Shown here: positions 15,110-18,593 of the stretch, one piece after another
Position numbering within the stretch: position 1 is the stretch's first letter
How the letters are laid out: each line of letters begins with the position of its first letter
Assembly: GCA_947464365.1 (NCBI GenBank)
Contig: CANHWS010000034.1
Coordinates: 1-18,593 of the forward strand
Source: Cytophagaceae bacterium
Lineage (GTDB): Bacteria; Bacteroidota; Bacteroidia; Cytophagales; Flexibacteraceae
Direction: 5' to 3'
DNA length: 18,593 nucleotides
Translations under genes and position numbers: made by a program
Notes under the pieces: model-generated
Database searches by the model: none
The model's input: the letters and a program-made list of their open reading frames with translations, nothing else
What the model was told of the DNA's origin: nothing

Positions 15110-15784
15110 ATGCCAGCTCCTATTCTTGCGCCATCCTTATTGGCCGCCAATTTTGCCAACCTCGCACACGATATCCAACAGGTTAGTGACGCAGGCGCCC
15201 CTTGGCTCCACCTAGATGTAATGGATGGGCGGTTCGTACCCAATATTTCGTTTGGGTTGCCCGTTATTGAGGCAATTAACCGCACTACTGATTTGCACCT
15301 TGACGTTCATTTGATGATTCTGGAGCCTGAACGCTGGGTAGACCACTTTGCTTTGGCAGGTGCCAACACCCTAACTGTTCACCTCGAAGCCAGCACCCAT
15401 TTGCATCGCACCTTGCAAGCTATCCGTGCTGCAGGCATGAAAGCAGGGGTAGCCCTCAATCCACATACCCCTGTCAGCGCCTTAGCCGATGTAGCTGGCC
15501 TTATTGACTTGGTTTGCCTGATGTCTGTTAACCCCGGCTTTGGAGGCCAAGCATTTATCGAAGGTACCTTTAAGAAGATCGAACAGGCCGTCTTGTTGGG
15601 TCAACAGAGCGGCAATCATTTCCTGATTGAGATCGATGGTGGTGTAGGACCTGACAATATCCAGAAGATTACTGCCGCTGGAGCCAATGTGCTGGTGGTT
15701 GGCAATAGCTTGTTCAAAAATCCTGATTTGGCAGCTGGTTATATGCAGCTCCAATCCCTTGCCAGCCGACCTGCCCATGCCTAA
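15110..15784 (+). CDS. rpe: Ribulose-phosphate 3-epimerase
   Basis: 224-residue TIM-barrel enzyme interconverting D-ribulose 5-phosphate and D-xylulose 5-phosphate in the pentose phosphate pathway (cytoplasm). The start MPAPILAPSLLAANFANL is the normal N-terminus. Ser9, the metal ligands His34 and His67, and the acid/base pair Asp36 (HLDVMDGRFVPN) and Asp176 (IDGGV) are all visible. The phosphate-loop motif MSVNPGFGGQ is at 138-147, and a second phosphate-binding stretch VVGNSLF at 196-202. Length is normal and nothing is missing. The TonB-dependent receptor starts within its last three codons (8 bp overlap), an odd operon partner for a housekeeping enzyme. Confidence 0.96.
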   Translation: MPAPILAPSLLAANFANLAHDIQQVSDAGAPWLHLDVMDGRFVPNISFGLPVIEAINRTTDLHLDVHLMILEPERWVDHFALAGANTLTVHLEASTHLHRTLQAIRAAGMKAGVALNPHTPVSALADVAGLIDLVCLMSVNPGFGGQAFIEGTFKKIEQAVLLGQQSGNHFLIEIDGGVGPDNIQKITAAGANVLVVGNSLFKNPDLAAGYMQLQSLASRPAHA

Positions 15785-18293
15785 GGATAATCAGTGCCAT
15801 CCCTGGACATGTTTGGATTGGGGCACAACAAGTGGTCGATGGCTTATGTGCTTTTGCCTATTCTTGGGTGTCCTATTCAGTAGATCGAGCTATGGGCAGG
15901 ATGAGGCATCAAAATCTGCTTTTAATTCATCCAAAACTTCCCTGACTATTTCTGGTCGCGTAACGGAGGTTGACGGTACGCCCATAGAAGGTTGCCAAGT
16001 CATCATCAAAGGCCAAAATGCCAAAACAAATACTGATAGCACTGGCAAGTATACAATCACTGCTAATAGTACCAAGTCGGTCAGTATTAGTTTTCAGCAC
16101 GTTGGCTACCTCGCCTTCACGCAAGTTCTCAAACCAGTTGCTGGCAAAACAGCTTATTCCCTATCCCCTACGCTGAGTTTCAAACCTACCGAAACCTCAG
16201 AGGTGGAGATCACGGCTAGTGATAAGTTCCGTGACCAAGTCAGCATCACCGAGCTGAAACCCAAAGACATCAAAACCTTGCCCAGTACGTTTGGTGACTT
16301 CAATATGATTTTGGCAACCTTGCCTGGTGTTATTAGCAACAACGAGCTCAGCAGCCAATACTCTGTCCGCGGTGGCAACTTTGACGAGAACTTGGTTTAC
16401 GTCAATGACATCGAGATTTACAGGCCCTTCCTTGTGCGGGCAGGGCAACAAGAAGGACTCAGCTTTGTCAACCCAGATATGGTCAAAAGCGTAGAGTTTA
16501 GCTCAGGAGGGTGGCAACCGCGGTTTGGCGACAAATTGAGCTCGGTGCTTAACGTGGCTTACAAAACACCTACCAAATTTGGTGGTTCACTAACTGCAGG
16601 TATCCTGAACCAAGCTGTTAGCCTAGAGGGCACTGCACTCAACAATCGCCTGTCTTGGGTGGCTGGCGTGAGGCGCAAGTCCAGCCAGTACCTCTTTTCG
16701 CAAAGTTTCTTGACCTCGGGCCTACCTGTAACGGGCGAGTACTTGCCCAACTTCGTAGATGCCCAGACATTTCTCAACTACAACTTCACGACCAAGGCAG
16801 ACAGTGCCGCAGGCCGAGCGACCACTTTGGGCCTATTGGTGAGCTATGCCAACAACAACTACTTGGTTCGCCCCAAAGACCGTGAAACAGACTTTGGCAC
16901 GCTAACCCAGACCCTGAGGCTATACATTGCCTTCATCGGTCAGGAGAAGCTGTTTTATGAAACCTGGCAAGCGGGGCTAAAACTCTCGCATACCTATAAC
17001 CCCAACTGGAAGTCTGACGTTACGTTTTCGGCTGTCAGCACCACCGAGCGCGAAAGAACAGACATCGAGGGTGGATACCGACTCTGCGATGTCCAGAAGG
17101 ACCCCTCTAAAAGCAACTTTAATGAGTGTGTAGGTGAGCGAGGCATCGGAACCTACTACCAATATGCCCGCAATGATCTGGATGCGATCATCCTCAATGT
17201 CCTGAACAGAAACTACTATCGCCTTGACCCTAGGAATAAATTTGAGTTTGGCATTTCCTTGGCCCAAGAACAGGTCAACGATCGACTAGACGAATACACC
17301 TTTGTGGACAGCAGTGACTTTGTGCGGGTCAGCCCCTACATTTTTGCTACCAACAAGACAATTACCAACCGCATCAGCGGCTATGCCCAACATACCTGGC
17401 TGCCAAGCTCGACTACCACGATTACCTACGGATTGCGCTATCAATATAGCAACCTCAACAGGCAGCATTTGCTGAGCCCAAGGATCCAACTCAGCTACAA
17501 ACCCGAAATCACACAGGACATCATTTTCAAGCTTTCGACCGGGATCTACCATCAGCCACCTTTCTATCGGGAAATGCGCAATGCTGCAGGTGTGGTCAAC
17601 ACTGGACTATTGGCCCAGAGCTCAGCCCACTTTATCGGTGGAGCAGACTATAATCTAAAACTTTGGGGACGACCATTTAAGATCACGGGCGAAGCCTACT
17701 ACAAATACCTCTGGAACGTGGTGCCTTATGATGTAGACAACGTTCGACTACGGTATTTTGCCACCAACTCCGCCGTTGCTTACGCTGCGGGCACCGACCT
17801 CAGGTTCAGTGGTGAGTTTATCAACGGAGCTGAGAGCTGGGTTAGCCTTGGCGTGATGCAGACCAAGGAGCTTATCGATGGTAACCCATCAGGTTGGACA
17901 CGTCGTCCAACTGACCAACTGATCACAGCCTCTGTATTTTTTCAGGATCATTTGCCGAATGCCCCTAGTGCCCGAGTGTACCTCAATGCAATTTGGGGCA
18001 CAGGACTACCTTTTGGCCCTCCAGGGGACTTGGCCAACCGTGGTGCGCTTAGTGGAGCTCAATATCGCCGTGTGGACATCGGTTTCAGCAAGATCATCGT
18101 CCTGACAAGGGGCAAGGGAGCTGGCCATATCTTTGATAACATCTGGTGCGGCCTCGAGGTCCTGAACTTGCTTGGTGTGGACAACACCATCAGCTATACT
18201 TGGGTCAAGGATGTGTTTAACACACAGTTTGCGGTGCCCAATACCCTCTCGACCCGGTTCTTTAACCTACGGGTCATTGGTACATTATTGTAG
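15777..18293 (+). CDS. TonB-dependent outer-membrane receptor with carboxypeptidase-regulatory-like domain
   Basis: 838 residues from ATG 15777, which overlaps the epimerase gene by 8 bp; ATG 15846 (residue 24) is an alternative that gives a more compact signal peptide (MCFCLFLGVLFSRSSYGQ). Residues about 56-132 form a carboxypeptidase-D regulatory-like beta-sandwich (LTISGRVTEVDGTPIEGCQV...GYLAF). The TonB plug is at about 160-265, with LPGVI and YSVRGGNFDENLVYVNDIEIYRP. The rest is a beta-barrel of about 22 strands. It should bring a large or scarce nutrient across the outer membrane with TonB energy. No SusD-like lipoprotein follows, so it is not a SusCD pair; it resembles the shorter single receptors of Bacteroidota. 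The ligand is unknown. Confidence 0.9.
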   Translation: MPKDNQCHPWTCLDWGTTSGRWLMCFCLFLGVLFSRSSYGQDEASKSAFNSSKTSLTISGRVTEVDGTPIEGCQVIIKGQNAKTNTDSTGKYTITANSTKSVSISFQHVGYLAFTQVLKPVAGKTAYSLSPTLSFKPTETSEVEITASDKFRDQVSITELKPKDIKTLPSTFGDFNMILATLPGVISNNELSSQYSVRGGNFDENLVYVNDIEIYRPFLVRAGQQEGLSFVNPDMVKSVEFSSGGWQPRFGDKLSSVLNVAYKTPTKFGGSLTAGILNQAVSLEGTALNNRLSWVAGVRRKSSQYLFSQSFLTSGLPVTGEYLPNFVDAQTFLNYNFTTKADSAAGRATTLGLLVSYANNNYLVRPKDRETDFGTLTQTLRLYIAFIGQEKLFYETWQAGLKLSHTYNPNWKSDVTFSAVSTTERERTDIEGGYRLCDVQKDPSKSNFNECVGERGIGTYYQYARNDLDAIILNVLNRNYYRLDPRNKFEFGISLAQEQVNDRLDEYTFVDSSDFVRVSPYIFATNKTITNRISGYAQHTWLPSSTTTITYGLRYQYSNLNRQHLLSPRIQLSYKPEITQDIIFKLSTGIYHQPPFYREMRNAAGVVNTGLLAQSSAHFIGGADYNLKLWGRPFKITGEAYYKYLWNVVPYDVDNVRLRYFATNSAVAYAAGTDLRFSGEFINGAESWVSLGVMQTKELIDGNPSGWTRRPTDQLITASVFFQDHLPNAPSARVYLNAIWGTGLPFGPPGDLANRGALSGAQYRRVDIGFSKIIVLTRGKGAGHIFDNIWCGLEVLNLLGVDNTISYTWVKDVFNTQFAVPNTLSTRFFNLRVIGTLL

Positions 18294-18307
18294 GCAGCAA
18301 GCTGATG

Positions 18308-18341
18308 CTTATCTTACTTTAACGTATTAAATGCAGATAAG
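18308..18341. repeat. Dyad element, copy 1 (34 bp) after the TonB receptor
   Basis: Arms CTTATCT (18308-18314) and AGATAAG (18335-18341) enclose an inner inverted repeat TTTAA-CGTA-TTAAA (18318-18331). The first 15 bases, CTTATCTTACTTTAA, are identical to those of copy 2 at 18448-18462. It begins 15 bp past the receptor stop. No T-tract follows, so terminator function is possible but not shown. Confidence 0.7.
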
Positions 18342-18407
18342 GAATTCAATCCCACTACACGGTCCGGCAAAGGATGCCATCCCTTCAATAGTATAGCAAG
18401 GGCAACA

Positions 18408-18470
18408 ATGGTTTTAGAGGACGCACGCAAACTACCAAAACCAATCCCTTATCTTACTTTAAGGCCATAA
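18408..18470 (+). other. Possible 20-codon leader ORF ahead of the GNAT gene
   Basis: ATG 18408 opens a 20-residue frame (MVLEDARKLPKPIPYLTLRP) that ends at TAA 18468-18470, inside the right arm of the second dyad. Several prolines are near its end. A ribosome reading it would open the hairpin that touches the GNAT start codon. It is short enough to be chance. Confidence 0.2.
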
Positions 18471-18482
18471 AGTACCAATAAG
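18448..18482. repeat. Dyad element, copy 2 (35 bp) abutting the GNAT start codon
   Basis: Outer arms CTTAT (18448-18452) and ATAAG (18478-18482) enclose a perfect inner inverted repeat TACTTTA (18455-18461) / TAAAGTA (18468-18474) around AGGCCA. The element ends on the base before ATG 18483. As DNA it looks like an operator; as RNA the hairpin would cover the ribosome-binding region of the GNAT gene. Confidence 0.75.
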
Positions 18483-18593
18483 ATGTATTTGCAAGAGCTC
18501 ACAATAGCCGACGAGGTAACATACAAACAGTTTTTCCAGCAAGGGTTGGCGGAATACCCGCAGTTTTTTCGCCTCACCATCCAAGATGACCAA
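18483..18593 (+). CDS. GNAT-family N-acetyltransferase (5' part, runs off the window)
   Basis: Only the first 37 residues are present, starting at ATG 18483 and open to the end of the window. The beginning MYLQELTIADEVTYKQFFQQ is the normal first strand and first helix of GNAT acetyltransferases (xLRxLTxxDxxxYxxF), followed by GLAEYPQFFRLTIQDD, a pattern common in the subgroup related to ribosomal-protein or antibiotic acetyltransferases. The acetyl-CoA loop is beyond the edge, so activity cannot be judged. Immediately upstream is the second dyad element, which suggests tight control. Confidence 0.7.
   Translation, partial: MYLQELTIADEVTYKQFFQQGLAEYPQFFRLTIQDDQ

Noticed and set aside
14257..15285. 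Full 342-residue minus-strand frame for the VTT protein
   Set aside because: The first 59 or so codons lie inside the epimerase gene on the other strand, and its N-terminal sequence has no family resemblance. The start is placed at ATG 15057.
18380..18401. CCCTT...AAGGG short inverted repeat between the two dyads
   Set aside because: Only five pairs with a long loop; within chance expectation.
1..18593. CRISPR array, tRNA or rRNA gene, insertion sequence or phage genes
   Set aside because: No regularly spaced repeats, cloverleaf sequences, transposase or integrase motifs were seen on either strand.

Overview
The window looks like chromosomal DNA of a free-living member of the Bacteroidota (a Cytophagales, Saprospiria or Chitinophagia-like lineage; I cannot place it more finely). 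The reasons are a secreted enzyme with a type IX secretion (T9SS) C-terminal sorting domain, a TonB-dependent receptor with an N-terminal carboxypeptidase-regulatory-like domain, a fused SpmA-SpmB protein, and several TAnnTTTG-type -7 promoter boxes. I see no RNA gene, insertion sequence, phage gene or CRISPR array.

Layout: (1) 1-143 is the 3' end of an unrecognised gene. (2) 194-4501 is a tight three-gene operon for a MacAB-TolC-like tripartite efflux or export pump: adaptor, FtsX-type permease without an ATPase domain, and outer-membrane TolC channel. (3) 4761-6650 is a T9SS-exported alpha/beta-hydrolase, closed by a strong intrinsic terminator at 6686-6733. (4) 6772-7633 holds two small phosphorelay proteins, an Hpt-like protein and a single-domain response regulator. 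(5) 7727-13017 is a run of four envelope genes: TPR plus YaiO-type outer-membrane barrel, membrane-anchored HEAT-repeat protein, processive-type family 2 glycosyltransferase, and a membrane-anchored protein of unknown function. (6) 13065-14348 is the SpmA-SpmB fusion. (7) 14257-15057 on the minus strand is a TVP38/VTT membrane protein whose 3' end overlaps the SpmAB gene. (8) 15110-18293 is ribulose-phosphate 3-epimerase overlapped by the start of a TonB-dependent receptor. (9) 18294-18482 is an intergenic region with two related 34-35 bp dyad elements, the second directly touching the start codon of a GNAT acetyltransferase that runs off the window.

The best candidate for an undescribed system is region 4-5. 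A family 2 synthase, an outer-membrane TPR/beta-barrel, a single-pass HEAT scaffold and a single-pass extracytoplasmic protein of unknown function together have the parts list of a synthase-dependent exopolysaccharide secretion machine of the general PgaA/PgaC or YaiO/YaiP type, but with two subunits those systems lack and a receiver protein at the head of the run. The polymer and the role of the extra subunits are unknown. The second most unusual signal is the paired dyad elements at 18308-18341 and 18448-18482.
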